DNA of 64,000 nt, taken from positions 62,001 through 126,000 of the forward strand of contig WRLF01000007.1 of NCBI GenBank assembly GCA_009777735.1, written 5' to 3'. The position numbers and the translations under genes are program-made. Positions 16,701-25,008 of the stretch are shown one piece after another. The notes beneath the pieces were generated by a model, which did not search any database, was not told the DNA's origin, and saw only the letters and a list, made by a program, of their open reading frames with translations. This DNA is from Treponema sp. GTDB lineage: Bacteria; Spirochaetota; Spirochaetia; Treponematales; Breznakiellaceae. Every line of letters starts with the position of its first letter. Within the stretch, counting starts at the first letter, position 1.

Positions 16701-16982
16701 TTACTCTTCCTGAAATAATTCCAATTCGGGAGCCTCGTCCGGCGGAGCATCTGCATTGTTCATCAATAATTCAATGCGGGAGTCAATTTTATCAAGGTCC
16801 GTTTCAAGCGTTTTTGCCAGCTTGATGCCTTCCTCGAAAGCACGGAGCGCTTCGTCCAAGGGGATATCGGTTTTGCGAATCTGCTCGCCGAGGAATTCCA
16901 GCCGCTCCAGCCGTTGTTCAAAATTTTTCACGGCATCAGCGCCGCTTGTTTTCGTTGTTGCTTTACTGCCTGTTTTTGCCAT
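16701..16982 (-). CDS. xseB: Exodeoxyribonuclease VII small subunit
   Basis: A 93-residue protein with the two-helix XseB core at about residues 18-75, including 'FEQRLERLEFLGEQIRKTDI' and 'LDEALRAFEEGIKLAK'. The N-terminus (first 15 residues) is a Lys/Thr/Ser-rich extension and the C-terminus is acidic. XseB packs on XseA to make the single-strand-specific exonuclease VII. The gene lies 9 bp after xseA and 3 bp before mutL, a repair operon. Confidence 0.95.
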   Translation of the reverse strand: MAKTGSKATTKTSGADAVKNFEQRLERLEFLGEQIRKTDIPLDEALRAFEEGIKLAKTLETDLDKIDSRIELLMNNADAPPDEAPELELFQEE

Positions 16983-16991
16983 TTTTACCCC

Positions 16992-18188
16992 TCACTCTGT
17001 TATTGCCGTAATCACGCCTCTGAGCGGGCGTATCTCAAGCCGGTCTCCCGGTGCGGCATCATCGGAGCTATGAATAATCTTTCCGGTGTTTTTATTCATC
17101 ACCATTGAGAACCCCCGTTCCATCACTGCATACGGGCTGCTTGCTCCGATAATCGCGTTCGCCAGTTCCAGCCGTTTGCGTAAATTTGCTGTTAACGCCG
17201 AAAGATTGGTGGTTAACGCTTCCTTGGCATCATCAAACCGGATAAGGCGCGGCTGGAGGATTGCCCGGAAACGGTACTCAAGGTCCTGCATACTGAACGG
17301 GCGTAACAGGAACCGTGCCCGTTCGATTCTACTGTGCATGACTGTGACAGAACTTTCAATCAGGTGATGAATAATATCCAGTGTTGCTGCCCGTTCTTCG
17401 CTGACCAGTTCCGCCGCCGCAGACGGGGTAGGTGCTCTGAGATCGGCGGCAAAGTCGCACAATGCCCAGTCAATTTCATGGCCCACTGCGCTGACCACCG
17501 GTATTTCTGAATTGGCGACTGCACGAACGACAATTTCTTCGGAGAAAGGCAGGAGGTCTTCCAGTGATCCGCCGCCCCTGCCGACGATGATCACATCGGC
17601 AAGCTGCCATCGATTTGCCTGTTCGATACGGCGGGCGATAATTCCGGCGGCGGTTGATCCTTGTACCGGAGCGGGCAGAATAATCACATTCACGCCTGCT
17701 GCGCGCCTGCCCAGTATGTTGAGAATGTCCTGTACAGCAGCCCCTGTCGGCGAGCTAACTACGCCGACTGTGCCGGGAAAACGGGGCAGGGGTTTTTTCA
17801 GGCTTTCATCGAACAAGCCTTCAGCGGCGAGTCTGCGCTTGCGCTCTTCGAGCATGGCAAGTATGTCCCCGCTGCCGGCAAGCTCCATCTCTTCACAGAC
17901 GATTGAATAACTGCCCCGCGGAGCATACACCGAAAGGCTGCCCCGTACCCGCAGCAGCATACCGTCTTTTGGTTCAAAATTCAGTGAGCGTAAGCGGTTT
18001 TTGAACATGACCGCGTCTATTTTTGCCCCGGCATCTTTCAGCGAAAAGTACAAATGCCCCGATGATGCCGGACGGCAATTTGACAACTCGCCCTCTACTG
18101 TTACGGTTGAAAAATGTTCTTCAAGGCGGCATCGAATGAGTTCGGTAAGTTCCGATACCGAAAGTTTTGGCGGGGGATTAGGGATCAT
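16992..18188 (-). CDS. xseA: Exodeoxyribonuclease VII large subunit
   Basis: A 398-residue catalytic subunit of exonuclease VII, which degrades single-stranded DNA to oligonucleotides from both ends. The N-terminal OB-fold (about 10-105, 'VEGELSNCRPASSGHLYFSL') is followed by the nuclease core with 'VGVVSSPTGAAVQDI', 'IIVGRGGGSLEDLLPF' and 'DLRAPTPSAAAELV', and a coiled-coil C-terminal region. Length is near the family norm. Its ATG overlaps the stop of the HD-GYP gene by one base (TGATG), so the regulator gene and the repair genes are co-translated. Confidence 0.96.
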   Translation of the reverse strand: MIPNPPPKLSVSELTELIRCRLEEHFSTVTVEGELSNCRPASSGHLYFSLKDAGAKIDAVMFKNRLRSLNFEPKDGMLLRVRGSLSVYAPRGSYSIVCEEMELAGSGDILAMLEERKRRLAAEGLFDESLKKPLPRFPGTVGVVSSPTGAAVQDILNILGRRAAGVNVIILPAPVQGSTAAGIIARRIEQANRWQLADVIIVGRGGGSLEDLLPFSEEIVVRAVANSEIPVVSAVGHEIDWALCDFAADLRAPTPSAAAELVSEERAATLDIIHHLIESSVTVMHSRIERARFLLRPFSMQDLEYRFRAILQPRLIRFDDAKEALTTNLSALTANLRKRLELANAIIGASSPYAVMERGFSMVMNKNTGKIIHSSDDAAPGDRLEIRPLRGVITAITE

Positions 18189-19237
18189 CAGTCCCTCACC
18201 GCTTCAAACTGATCTTTTATGGCATAAAAAACTTCCGTTATCTTGGGGTCAAAACTTTTTCCTGCTTTGTCCATGATAGCGGTAACCGCATCTTCGTTTG
18301 AAAATGCTGCTTTGTATGACCTCTGCGAAGTAAGCGCATCATATACATCGGCAATCGCCATGATACGTCCCTGAAGCGGAATATCCGTCCCCTTCAGTCC
18401 ATACGGATAACCGGTACCGTCCCAATGCTCGTGATGGTATCCGGCGAATAATTTCGCGTTATGCAGAAATTCTGTTTCGCCTGTCAGTTCGGCTATTCGA
18501 TCAATAACCTGTTGACCAACCATGGCGTGAGTTTGCATTTTCTGCAATTCATCCTGTGTAAGCGATTCGGGTTTATTTAAAATAATATCAGAGATTACTA
18601 TTTTTCCCACATCATGCATAAGAGCCGAGGAAACTATTGAATCTATATCCCAGTTATTTATTTCTTCAAAGTATACCCCGCGTTCCAGCATGGCCTTAAT
18701 GATTAATTTCATGTATAAGGCTGTGCGTGTAATATGCCCTCCGGTGTTTGTGTCACGGTTTTCAACAAGTTCCGCCAGGGTATAGACAATGCTGTCTTTC
18801 AGCCGCATAAGCTGTTCGCTGCGTTCACGGAGCTGTTCTGTACGCTCCCGGATGATGGAGTCTATATGCAGATGGTTTTTAATGCGGTTCAGCAGTACCG
18901 GCAGGGAAAACGGTTTAGTAATAAAATCGACAGCTCCCAGCTCAATACCAAGCGCTTCATTTTTGGGATCGGATAAACCGGTCAGAAATATTACCGGAAT
19001 TTCCGCATACGATTCACTGGCTTTCAGCCGCTTTAATGTTTCAAATCCGTTCATTTCCGGCATTTCAATATCAAGTAAAATCAGATCCGGCATGGACTTG
19101 AGTAAAGCAGCAAACATTTCCGCCGCAGAAGACAGGGGAATTACATTATATTGCTTTTTCAGTACCGCCTCTGCCATGACAAGGTACATAGAGGTATCAT
19201 CAACGACAAAAATGGTCTTTTTAATCTCACCGTCCAT
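18188..19237 (-). CDS. Response regulator with HD-GYP domain (c-di-GMP phosphodiesterase type)
   Basis: A 349-residue two-domain regulator. Residues about 8-125 are a receiver domain with acidic pair 'VVDDT', phospho-acceptor Asp in 'LILLDIEMPEMNG' and 'FITKP' Lys. A helical linker ('RERTEQLRERSEQLMRL') leads to an HD-GYP domain (about 155-345) with 'HDVGK' and 'HHEHWDGTGYP', the metal- and substrate-binding motifs of cyclic-di-GMP hydrolases. No output DNA-binding domain is present, so it probably works by lowering c-di-GMP, which in treponemes affects motility and surface attachment. No partner kinase is near. No ribosome site precedes the ATG. Confidence 0.93.
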   Translation of the reverse strand: MDGEIKKTIFVVDDTSMYLVMAEAVLKKQYNVIPLSSAAEMFAALLKSMPDLILLDIEMPEMNGFETLKRLKASESYAEIPVIFLTGLSDPKNEALGIELGAVDFITKPFSLPVLLNRIKNHLHIDSIIRERTEQLRERSEQLMRLKDSIVYTLAELVENRDTNTGGHITRTALYMKLIIKAMLERGVYFEEINNWDIDSIVSSALMHDVGKIVISDIILNKPESLTQDELQKMQTHAMVGQQVIDRIAELTGETEFLHNAKLFAGYHHEHWDGTGYPYGLKGTDIPLQGRIMAIADVYDALTSQRSYKAAFSNEDAVTAIMDKAGKSFDPKITEVFYAIKDQFEAVRD

Positions 19238-19244
19238 AATACAT

Positions 19245-19272
19245 TTGATACCATTGAATGGGGGAGAGTCAA
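19245..19272 (-). promoter_or_regulatory. Possible promoter for the HD-GYP/xseA/xseB/mutL operon
   Basis: TTGACT (19267-19272), 16 bp, then TATCAA (19245-19250) on the minus strand. The -10 match is only four of six. If real, transcription would begin at or next to the ATG of the regulator, giving a leaderless message, which fits the lack of a ribosome site. Confidence 0.3.
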
Positions 19273-19336
19273 GGAAGGTAAAAGTAAAGCGGTGTTGCGT
19301 TCCCGAACCATTTCGCCAATAATCCGGATGGACATT

Positions 19337-19774
19337 CTATAAGTCAAAAATCACTGTTTTTGTCAGAATATAATTGTCTGCCAGACTGCCGCTGATTGGT
19401 TTCCCGTCCAAATCCAGTTGGGTGAGTGTATTTGAACCTACATGGTACCACGGGGGATAGTTGTCAATGTCCAGAATTATTCTGTTTCCTGTTTCGTCCC
19501 AACTAAATGAGCCTTCCCTGCTTGTGTTACTGCCAATTTCTTCATCAATATAGTGATACTGCAGCCTGAATGTTTCATTGTAATACAGGTTGATTTGAAC
19601 ATAAATTCCGGGACCGCTTGCTGCAGGGATAATACCGGAATAAATACCTCCCCAACTGACGCTGTTTTGTGAATTGTGTATGTCTATATATTCCCAGACT
19701 TCCGTTGACCGGCAGCATATAGTTAAAACTCCAGGCGCCAGGATTACCATAAAAATTAATAAGTTTTTTTTCAT
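19337..19774 (-). CDS. NlpE-like lipoprotein
   Basis: A 145-residue lipoprotein with a double Cys at the lipobox (LTICC, Cys20/21) and GGAG 6 nt before the ATG. The mature part matches the NlpE N-terminal beta-barrel pattern: 'GGIYSGIIPAASGPGIYVQI', then a 'GSFSWDETGNRIIL' strand and 'LTQLDLDGKPISG'. The Cys-x-x-Cys that follows 'PaA' in copper-linked NlpE is absent ('ASGPG'), so a metal role is doubtful. NlpE proteins act in surface sensing and envelope stress in enterobacteria; the role here is unknown. It ends about 100 bp before the HD-GYP regulator on the same strand. Confidence 0.75.
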   Translation of the reverse strand: MKKNLLIFMVILAPGVLTICCRSTEVWEYIDIHNSQNSVSWGGIYSGIIPAASGPGIYVQINLYYNETFRLQYHYIDEEIGSNTSREGSFSWDETGNRIILDIDNYPPWYHVGSNTLTQLDLDGKPISGSLADNYILTKTVIFDL

Positions 19775-19952
19775 TTTTTTCTCCTGTTTTTTATCTTATA
19801 ATTAAAAATTAAGACATTTTTTCATGAATAGCAATATAGAATTCGGAGAATATATATGTATAGTGAATTTTATGTTGACAAGGCAATAAAAACCGGAAAA
19901 AATCACAATAAATACGGTATTTATGACAGAGTACAAAACATGACTGATATAC

Positions 19953-19981
19953 TTGCCACCACCCGCTTTTTCTGTTATTAT
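19953..19981 (+). promoter_or_regulatory. prfB promoter
   Basis: TTGCCA (19953-19958), a 17-bp spacer and TATTAT (19976-19981) form a good sigma-70-type promoter. Transcription would start near 19988, leaving a leader of about 16 nt with the GAGGAG ribosome site at 19991. The rest of the 19775-20003 gap is AT-rich with one unsupported 62-codon frame. Confidence 0.6.
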
Positions 19982-20003
19982 CAGCATATAGAGGAGTTTT
20001 GCC

Positions 20004-21126
20004 ATGCTGCTTATGGAATTAAACGCTCCCATCAGGGAACTTAAATCAAAAATCCACGAAACATGGAGGCGGCTTTGACTCTTTTGGGCAGTGGATAGCC
20101 GAACTGGAGGCAAAAACAGCAGAAACAGGATTCTGGAACGATTCGGCGGCGGCTGAGAAAACCATGTCTGAGCTGAAAGGGCTTAAAAGCCGCTACGAGC
20201 CATGGAAGGACTTGTGCGCTGAAATTGACGACCTGGAAGCCCTGCATGAGCTTGCAACAGAAGCGGGAGACGAAAGCGAAAGCTCAGGGATCGAAGACGG
20301 CCTTAAAAACCTTCTTGCCCGCTACGACAGACAAAACCTTTTTGAAATGATGAGCGGCGAAATGGATAAAAACGGCTGTTTCCTCACCGTACATTCGGGC
20401 GCCGGAGGAACCGAAGCATGCGACTGGACGCAGATGCTCTACCGGATGTACCTGCGCTGGGCGGAACGCAAGGGTTTTGCGATCGAAGAACTTGACCGGC
20501 TGGAAGCCGAAGGGGGCATAAAATCCGCAACATGCAAAATAGAAGGAGCTTTTGCTTTCGGTTATCTTAAAGGCGAGACCGGCGTTCACCGGCTCGTGCG
20601 TATTTCTCCTTTTGATTCGAATGCCCGCAGACATACTTCGTTTGCTTCTGTGTACCTGTTCCCGATTATTGACGATTCGATTGATGTTGAAATACGGCCG
20701 GAAGACCTGCGGGTGGATACGTACCGTTCCGGCGGCGCGGGCGGGCAGCATGTCAACAAGACAGACAGCGCCGTGAGGTTTACCCATCTGCCAACAGGCA
20801 TTGTAGTTGCCTGCCAGAACGAACGCAGTCAGATTAAAAACCGCGCCGTTGCAATGAGCATGCTCAAAGCGCGTCTGTATGAACACTACCGGCTGGAAAA
20901 AGAAAAAGAAAACGAACGGTTTCATCAGGAAAAAAAAGACATTGCCTGGGGCAGCCAGATCCGATCGTATGTTTTTCAGCCGTATACCATGGTTAAGGAT
21001 TACCGCACGAAAACCGAAGCCGGCAATATTCAGGCTGTAATGGACGGGGATATCGATCTGTTTATCGGAGAATTCCTGCGGTATTCATGGTCTCAAAATA
21101 CACAGGAGGCCCGCGCTGCCGGATAA
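20004..21126 (+). CDS. prfB: Peptide chain release factor 2 (programmed +1 frameshift)
   Basis: RF2, which ends translation at UGA and UAA. The ATG at 20004 follows GAGGAG by 7 nt. Codon 24 is CTT and codon 25 is an in-frame TGA (20076-20078). The classic shift site is present: internal Shine-Dalgarno GGAGG (20065-20069), three bases, CTT, TGA, C. A +1 slip to GAC at 20077 continues to 21126, giving about 373 residues. Further on are the anticodon-mimic 'SPF' ('LVRISPFDSNARR') and the hydrolytic 'GGQ' ('SGGAGGQHVNKTDSAV'). The shift gives autoregulation by RF2 level. It must be annotated as a joined CDS. Confidence 0.97.
20065..20079 (+). promoter_or_regulatory. prfB programmed frameshift signal
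   Basis: GGAGG at 20065-20069 pairs with the 16S anti-Shine-Dalgarno. CTT (20073-20075) and the slow stop TGA followed by C complete the slippery site; the spacing of three bases between them equals that of E. coli prfB. Confidence 0.95.
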
Positions 21127-21144
21127 AGACGAAGGTAAATTCCC

Positions 21145-22629
21145 ATGAAAAAAATAAAAATAATTTTAACTATATTTATCATTTTTCTATTTCATTATTC
21201 TCAGTTTCTTTTTGCTTCGGGAAGCAAGGAAGAAGAAGAAGAATTAATCTTAAACGACAAATGGGTTCTCTGCATTACCGCATTTGATTATTCCCATCTT
21301 CCGCCTTTACAGCGTATAACCGGAAATGTATTTACCAGGGATTTGGTTAACAGGCTTGATGACATAAGTTACCGTTTTCGTATTTCTCATGAATACGCAT
21401 ATTATGAAAGTTACGCATGGCAGCAATCAATAAGGACAATCGCTCTGCAAATATCCCAAAGGCAAAACGAACGCTCCAACCTGCTGTTTGAAGGTTTATC
21501 GGAAAGAAATTACCAGACAAGGTTAAAAACGCTTGATACTACAATAGCGAATCTTTACGAGAATTTGGAGGAAATTGAATCTAAAGCGCCGCTTATACAC
21601 GGTGAACCTTCGTTTGAACTAACTCAATCGAATATTAACGGTATATTTCCCGATCCGCCGCCGCCGGGAACAGAGTATCGTTTTGCCAGAAATCAGAATG
21701 CCGATGGATTTCTTACCGGCGAAATTCGGGAATTTCACGGACGGTATTATTTAAGGATTCGATTGTATACATTGCATACGAATTCTTTTGTTCACGAAGA
21801 CTACATTATTTTTTCACTGGATGACTCGGCAGGAGCAATTGATGAAATAGCATCACAGCTTGTTACGGTGCTTTCCGGCAATAAACCCGCAGCCGTTGCG
21901 ATACAAGTCGAACCCGAAGAATCCCAAATACTGATAAACCGCAATTTGGCCGGAAGGGGAACGGTTGAGATAAGAGAACGTCCGCCGGGGGATATTACCG
22001 TAGCTGTAGCTGCGGAAGGTTACAGCCCCATGATCGTTGAGACGGAACTTCTTCCCGATGTGTTAACTGAAATAACCATAGCTCTCGGACCGTTATTATA
22101 CAGTGATGTATTTATCGATGTACCGTCAGAAAATACCGTTAATATATACCATGGAGCTATGTACATAGGGCAGGCTCCGCTTAACCTGCGGGTCCCCATA
22201 AATGATCTTGCTTATTTTGTTGCTGAAACCTGGGACGGTGATGAGGCAAAAGCAGTCATTGCCGCACCCGATTATTTGGAAAGTGGATTTAATTTATCGC
22301 TTAATCTAAGGACTCCTCCACCGCAGGGAGTGCAGAGGGTAAACCGGGCAAGAAGGCGGTCTTATTGGGCATGGGGCGGTGTCTGGATTGCCGGTCTTAC
22401 GGCATGGATTACGAACGGGATATTTACCGGTCATACCGCTGTACTTGCGCAAAGTACCAGTGAGGAATTTTGGGCACAGGCCGAAACCCTCAATTACATA
22501 AGATTGGGTGCTTTAGGCTTAACGGGAGCAGCTTTGGTAAATTATTTTGCTTTCCAGATGCCCCGTTATCTGCGTACTGCGACGGAAGGATCCACACCCA
22601 TAGTCAGGCAGGAAAGGGCAAATCAATGA
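21145..22629 (+). CDS. PEGA-domain envelope protein, conserved treponemal hypothetical
   Basis: A 494-residue exported protein. Residues 1-26 are a signal peptide. The body (about 35-245) has a periplasmic alpha/beta character with a helical stretch rich in Gln/Arg/Glu. Residues about 250-335 hold a PEGA-like module: 'ILINRNLAGRGTVEIRERPPGDITVAV' region and a second one with 'VNIYHGAMYIGQAPLNL'. Two hydrophobic segments near 405-430 and 450-475 suggest a C-terminal membrane anchor. PEGA modules are linked to surface-layer or polysaccharide attachment. It lies 18 bp after prfB and overlaps ftsY (ATGA), so it is probably expressed with the secretion genes. Precise role unknown. Confidence 0.8.
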   Translation: MKKIKIILTIFIIFLFHYSQFLFASGSKEEEEELILNDKWVLCITAFDYSHLPPLQRITGNVFTRDLVNRLDDISYRFRISHEYAYYESYAWQQSIRTIALQISQRQNERSNLLFEGLSERNYQTRLKTLDTTIANLYENLEEIESKAPLIHGEPSFELTQSNINGIFPDPPPPGTEYRFARNQNADGFLTGEIREFHGRYYLRIRLYTLHTNSFVHEDYIIFSLDDSAGAIDEIASQLVTVLSGNKPAAVAIQVEPEESQILINRNLAGRGTVEIRERPPGDITVAVAAEGYSPMIVETELLPDVLTEITIALGPLLYSDVFIDVPSENTVNIYHGAMYIGQAPLNLRVPINDLAYFVAETWDGDEAKAVIAAPDYLESGFNLSLNLRTPPPQGVQRVNRARRRSYWAWGGVWIAGLTAWITNGIFTGHTAVLAQSTSEEFWAQAETLNYIRLGALGLTGAALVNYFAFQMPRYLRTATEGSTPIVRQERANQ

Positions 22630-23489
22630 AATTTGCAGAAAGGATAAAATCTTTTTTTTCCGGATCTACCGTACTTTCCGATGAATTTTTTGATGAACTT
22701 GCCGATCTGCTTGTTGAGGGAGACATTGGAGCAAAGGAAGCATTCGCCGCCGCAGAACTTTTACGGGAGAGATGCAGGATAGAAAAAATTGCATTGGCGG
22801 ATTTGGCAAGGGAAAAACTTGCAAAACTGCTTGAAGAAATGCTTCATGGCGTAAAGGCAGAACCATTGCCGCCGGCAGGATGCCAGACAGTTATCCTCAT
22901 GCTGGGGGTTAACGGCGTTGGAAAAACAACTACCGCAGCTAAAATTGCCGCATTGTATAAAGATTCGGTAAAACCAATTCTTGCGGCGGCGGACACATTC
23001 AGGGCAGCGGCGATAGATCAGCTCAGGATACATGGGCAAAGACTCGATCTACGGGTTGTTGCCCATCAGCATGGCGGAGATCCCGCCGCCGTGGTGTATG
23101 ACGCGATTGAAGCAGCAAGTTCCGCCGGGGTGGTAATTGCCGATACTGCGGGAAGAATGCATACAAAAACAGCTCTCGTGGAAGAGCTGCGGAAAATAGA
23201 CAGGGTTGTTGAATCAAAAGCAAAAGAAGCCAGGTATATTAAATATCTTGTTCTCGATTCAACAACCGGCAGAAACGCCCTGGCTCAGGCAGAAATATTT
23301 TGTGATGCGGTATCTCCAAATGCGGCAATTCTTACGAAATACGATTCTACGGCCAAAGGCGGAGTAGTTTTTTCTCTTGCCGGTGAATTACGCCTGCCTG
23401 TGGCGTATCTTTGTACAGGTGAAAAATACGGTGATATAAGGGGCTTTGACCCCGGCGTTTTTGCGAGGGAATTTGCGGGTATTGCCTAA
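22626..23489 (+). CDS. ftsY: Signal recognition particle receptor FtsY
   Basis: A 287-residue SRP receptor GTPase that docks ribosome-SRP complexes at the inner membrane. The ATG at 22626 overlaps the preceding stop (ATGA). The N domain (about 1-85) is short and the acidic A domain is nearly missing. The G domain has the P-loop 'GVNGVGKTTTAAKIA', 'AAADTFRAAAIDQL', 'IADTAGRMH' and 'TKYDSTAKGG', with the C-terminal 'YGDIRGFDP' typical of FtsY. The short form starts with the basic amphipathic 'MKFAERIKSFFSG', a likely membrane-targeting helix. Confidence 0.97.
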   Translation: MKFAERIKSFFSGSTVLSDEFFDELADLLVEGDIGAKEAFAAAELLRERCRIEKIALADLAREKLAKLLEEMLHGVKAEPLPPAGCQTVILMLGVNGVGKTTTAAKIAALYKDSVKPILAAADTFRAAAIDQLRIHGQRLDLRVVAHQHGGDPAAVVYDAIEAASSAGVVIADTAGRMHTKTALVEELRKIDRVVESKAKEARYIKYLVLDSTTGRNALAQAEIFCDAVSPNAAILTKYDSTAKGGVVFSLAGELRLPVAYLCTGEKYGDIRGFDPGVFAREFAGIA

Positions 23490-25008
23490 AATTACAGACT
23501 TTTTTCGGAAGTTTCAGGTACACATTCTCTTGTTAATAATTTTATCGATTCTAGTGTTTACTGATATTCTTGCAATTAACCCGCCGGATAATACAATTAT
23601 GCCGGATCAACGGGAATTCGTTTACGGTGAATATTTTCCGGAATTCTTTGATGATTTTGATGATGAATATTTCTATCCGTATTACCGGCATTTTGATGAT
23701 GAGGATGAAGGTGAACTCATGCCTGATTGGATGCTGCAGGATATTCCCTCATGGGTGCTGGATTCCGTCCCCCGCTGGTTCCGATCAAATGCCGGCGGTA
23801 TGGAGCTGGAAGAAGTTCCTTCACGCTTTATGGCCCTCAGGAATACCCACGCTCTCGTAATCGATTACATGATTCCCGGCGGACTTGAACCGTTATTACG
23901 GCCGTATTATAACAGTGATTTTTTAATTGAAATTCGAGTGTTATTTAAAGACAGGGAAGAGATACGCAGGCAGTGGCGGTTCCTGGATGAAAGCGGTCTT
24001 ACCAGACTCAATGCTGTTATCAGGTACAAAGATCCTGCGGAGGAACCTGAGGAAGAACCGGAAGAAGAATCGGAGGAGGAACCTGAAGAAGAATTGGAGG
24101 AAAGAGCAGAGGAAGTACCAATTACAGAACCTGTACATGACGAAGTAATTAATGGTATTGAAGAACAATCAGTTGAAAATGAAGATGAACCGGCAGAGAA
24201 CAACGGATCATCTGAAGAAAATGACGAATTACCGGAGGAAATTGAACAAACGCCCGCCCGAAGGCCTGCCGCTGCACCAAGAACAGGTCCCATCCCGGTA
24301 GGTTTTATTGAGATATTCAACGAGGAGACGCACCTTATTACCGAATATTTATTTCTTGATGACGGAGATGAAATGCAGACACACTATTTTTATAATGAAA
24401 ATATCCTTATCAGGGCTGAAACAAGCATAAAATACAATGAATATGCAAATGCGTTTTTTGAAAGAATACACACCGATATTTTCCGGTATAACCGTTCTTA
24501 TGCGCTGCGTAATGTGGAACGGATATTTCACGGAACTGCATCCATTGATCCGATCCGCCATTCTTTTCCGTACCGTGTGCTTGATACAGCCGTTACTGCA
24601 CAGTTCCTGATCGATAATACTCCTGTCATGTCGGATTTTTTCGGCGGGCATTCCGTTTTGGAAGGTTACCGGATAGTGTACGAAACCGATGCAAGAGGCA
24701 GAGTCCTTGTGCAGACCATGTTTGACGATGACGGAGAAGTTATTTGGGTTATTACCAATGTATGGTCAGACGACAGGATTACCGCCATCCACAGGGTTGA
24801 AGGGGATGATGAAAAAATAACTGAATATGAGTATGATAGTGATGGTGACCGGATAGTGCAGCGTGATATTAACAACGGAGAAATTGAACGGATAATCCGC
24901 ACTGACGGAAACAGGGAGGTTGAAGAATTATTTATGAACGGAAATGTTATTTTAAGGGCAACATGGGAAGACGGTATAAAAATCAGCGAAGAAATGGTAC
25001 GGCACTGA
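23473..25008 (+). CDS. Membrane-anchored protein with acidic repeat, unknown function
   Basis: About 511 residues. Starts are all TTG (23446, 23473, 23482); I prefer 23473, 5 nt after GAGGG, and the gene overlaps the end of ftsY. A hydrophobic segment near residues 15-35 is a signal or anchor. A 30-residue Glu/Pro tract ('EEPEEEPEEESEEEPEEELE', about 195-220) follows, then another acidic stretch. The last 190 residues contain YD/RHS-like repeats of the form 'ITEYEYDSDGDRIVQRDINN'. I do not recognise a family. Its position between ftsY and lolC suggests a role in envelope biogenesis. Confidence 0.65.
   Translation: MRVLPKITDFFRKFQVHILLLIILSILVFTDILAINPPDNTIMPDQREFVYGEYFPEFFDDFDDEYFYPYYRHFDDEDEGELMPDWMLQDIPSWVLDSVPRWFRSNAGGMELEEVPSRFMALRNTHALVIDYMIPGGLEPLLRPYYNSDFLIEIRVLFKDREEIRRQWRFLDESGLTRLNAVIRYKDPAEEPEEEPEEESEEEPEEELEERAEEVPITEPVHDEVINGIEEQSVENEDEPAENNGSSEENDELPEEIEQTPARRPAAAPRTGPIPVGFIEIFNEETHLITEYLFLDDGDEMQTHYFYNENILIRAETSIKYNEYANAFFERIHTDIFRYNRSYALRNVERIFHGTASIDPIRHSFPYRVLDTAVTAQFLIDNTPVMSDFFGGHSVLEGYRIVYETDARGRVLVQTMFDDDGEVIWVITNVWSDDRITAIHRVEGDDEKITEYEYDSDGDRIVQRDINNGEIERIIRTDGNREVEELFMNGNVILRATWEDGIKISEEMVRH

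Noticed and set aside
19856-20044. 62-codon plus-strand frame before prfB
   Set aside because: It overlaps the prfB promoter and start in another frame, has no ribosome site and no recognisable sequence.
20076-20078. In-frame TGA as selenocysteine codon or nonsense mutation
   Set aside because: The context is the RF2 frameshift signal and the downstream frame is +1, so neither read-through nor mutation is needed.
20284-20925. 213-codon minus-strand frame
   Set aside because: It is antisense to the catalytic part of prfB, which has clear SPF and GGQ motifs.
23907-24320. 137-codon minus-strand Ser-rich frame
   Set aside because: It is the antisense of a Glu-codon-rich acidic tract, which makes long Ser/Phe-rich open frames by composition.
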